DNA of 6,092 nt. Origin: DASZHC01 sp035938215. Lineage in GTDB: Bacteria; Verrucomicrobiota; Verrucomicrobiia; Chthoniobacterales; JAFAMB01. Positions 5,328 to 6,092 of the stretch are shown piece by piece. The position numbers were made by a program, and so were the translations under genes. The DNA lies in contig DASZHC010000201.1 of the NCBI GenBank assembly GCA_035938215.1, forward strand, positions 1 to 6,092. The letters are read 5' to 3'. Positions within the stretch are counted from its first letter, which is position 1, and each line of letters begins with the position of its first letter. The notes under the pieces are model-generated. The model ran no database searches. It worked only from the letters and a program-made list of their open reading frames with translations, and was not told the origin of the DNA.

Positions 5328-5459
5328 CTAGGAGAGCACGTGGACAGGCGCCTTGATTAGTGCGTCGCAGCCGTTCTTATCGAACAGACTGCCGGAGACC
5401 TCTTCGAGTTGCTCGTCGCTAATGACTTCAGGATTCTGAGGAGTGATTTCGTTGCTCAT
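5328..5459 (-). CDS. Candidate leader-type precursor peptide (43 aa; RiPP or bacteriocin-like)
   Basis: The peptide starts MSNEITPQNPEVISDEQLEE and continues VSGS at 21-24. The ISDEQLEEVSGS stretch closely resembles the end of double-glycine leaders, in which L-S-D-E-E/Q-L-E-x-V-x-G-G precedes cleavage by C39-type peptidase transporters. Here the second Gly is Ser; GS is an accepted variant in some leaders. Cleavage there would release a 19-residue core, LFDKNGCDALIKAPVHVLS, with one Cys, two Lys, one His and one Ser. I chose the ATG at 5459 because the leader-like part begins there. The frame stays open to an ATG at 5534, but that 25-residue extension is Pro/Gln-rich and unlike a leader. No start has a good Shine-Dalgarno sequence. 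A strong terminator 24 bp downstream supports a real, separately transcribed gene. No modification enzyme, peptidase or transporter gene is in the window, so the function is inferred only. Confidence 0.55.
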   Translation of the reverse strand: MSNEITPQNPEVISDEQLEEVSGSLFDKNGCDALIKAPVHVLS

Positions 5460-5861
5460 GGTAGGTATGGATGGTTGCGGTTGGTTAATTGGTTTCTGCA
5501 TCGGAAATTGAGCAAGCGATGTGCCGGGTGTCACTGACGCTTTGCAACTTGTTGGATGGCAGCAAGTTACCGAGATAATGTCATTTTGCTTACGGTCCTG
5601 GATGCGTTTCTACGATCCCAAGGATGGGATTGGCGATTTCTCGGAATCGAGATGAACTGGAAAATATCAGAGATCCGCATGGCATGCAGTATGCGAAGCT
5701 TGAGTCTTATCTCATTGCATTATGCATGATTCACCGGATCTTTTTATTTGGATTTTGGCGACCTGAAAATGTTTTCTCTGCAGGTAATTAGAGAGTTTTG
5801 CGCCCCGCAGGCTTGGAGATTGCTAGATCAGCTTTTTTATCCAACTCACTAACGGAGAGAC
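5460..5861. other. 402-bp non-coding divergent region
   Basis: I find no supported gene between the peptide gene and the response regulator, which are transcribed away from each other. Two small hairpins are visible: AACTTG / CAAGTT (5546-5551 with 5563-5568) and ATCCCA-AGGA-TGGGAT (5615-5630). The right half is AT-richer, as expected for promoters, but I could not pick a convincing -35/-10 or sigma-54 (GG-N10-GC) pair. Confidence 0.5.
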
Positions 5862-6092
5862 ATGCGCGTTTTAATAGTGGACGATGAACGATCAATTCGA
5901 ACATCAGTGGCGGTCGCTATTCAGGCCGCCGGTCATAGAGCGGAAACGGCGGACAGCGGGCAGATTGCGATCCTGAAACTTCAGGAGGACGCTTATGATC
6001 TTGCGTTCCTGGACTTACGGTTAGGCGATGAGGATGGGCTCGAGGTCCTGGAGCAAATCAAGCGTCAACATTCCAAATTGCCCGTTGTTGTC
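5862..6092 (+). CDS. Response regulator, receiver domain (3' end beyond the window)
   Basis: The first 77 residues of a two-component response regulator are present, open to the window edge. MRVLIVDDERSIRTSVAVAI has the acidic pair D7-D8 that binds Mg2+. YDLAFLDLRLGDEDGLEVLE carries the phospho-acceptor Asp at 51, followed by the start of the next strand (LPVVV). These are the normal positions of a CheY-like receiver. FLDLRLGDEDGLEVL resembles AlgB/NtrC-type regulators, which continue with a sigma-54 AAA+ domain and a Fis-type HTH. That part is outside the window, so the output domain is unknown. A GGAGAG four bases before the ATG is the best Shine-Dalgarno sequence in the window and fixes the start. 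No partner kinase is visible. Confidence 0.92.
   Translation, partial: MRVLIVDDERSIRTSVAVAIQAAGHRAETADSGQIAILKLQEDAYDLAFLDLRLGDEDGLEVLEQIKRQHSKLPVVV

Noticed and set aside
5460..5534. 25-residue N-terminal extension of the leader-like peptide
   Set aside because: It is Pro/Gln-rich, unlike known leaders, and has no ribosome site. It cannot be fully excluded, since the shorter start also lacks a Shine-Dalgarno sequence.
5578..5655. 25-codon open frame (starts MSFCLRSW)
   Set aside because: It is very short, has no ribosome site, and overlaps a small hairpin in a divergent promoter region.
1..6092. CRISPR array, tRNA, rRNA, riboswitch, toxin-antitoxin or anti-phage genes
   Set aside because: I looked for evenly spaced direct repeats, cloverleaf-like segments and recognisable defence motifs and saw none. 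The only repeats are the intergenic ones listed.

Overview
The window looks like a chromosomal segment of a free-living, moderately GC-rich Gram-negative bacterium. A soil verrucomicrobium (Chthoniobacterales / Spartobacteria type) is my best guess. That rests on the style of the fructose-bisphosphate aldolase remnant, the weak Shine-Dalgarno sequences, and intergenic repeats of a kind I associate with that group. It is an inference; no rRNA or marker gene is present to confirm it.

Left part (1-1280, + strand): the 3' end of a small membrane protein, probably of the GlsB/YeaQ/YmgE (transglycosylase-associated) family, is followed at once by a decayed, frameshifted 3' fragment of an IS630-type DDE transposase. 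Two small unidentified helical proteins follow (494-700 and 1041-1277). Between them lie the first copy of a dispersed intergenic repeat (786-868) and a long inverted repeat (874-969).

Middle part (1425-4429, - strand): reading leftward, larC (nickel-pincer cofactor nickel insertase, with a histidine-rich insert) is followed after 65 bp by tal (transaldolase, complete active site). A clear hairpin terminator follows tal (1944-1973). Beyond it is an unidentified exported protein with a signal peptide (1425-1889). larC and tal may be co-transcribed. No larA, larB or larE is in the window.

Right part (4430-6092): divergent from larC is a class II fructose-1,6-bisphosphate aldolase gene that has lost about two thirds of its coding region to an internal, out-of-frame deletion. 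Its N-terminal 26 codons are joined directly to the last ~100. It is followed by a second copy of the dispersed repeat (4921-5004) and a nested inverted-repeat element (5071-5213). Next, on the - strand, is a 43-residue peptide gene with its own strong terminator. Its N-terminal part resembles a double-glycine-type leader (ISDEQLEEVSGS), so it is a candidate precursor of a secreted or modified peptide (RiPP or bacteriocin-like). After about 400 bp of non-coding DNA the window ends in the receiver domain of a response regulator (+ strand, AlgB/NtrC-like), cut off by the window edge.

No defence system, CRISPR array, tRNA or rRNA was seen. The most interesting items are the orphan leader-type peptide, the internally deleted aldolase gene, and the repeat family present in two copies.
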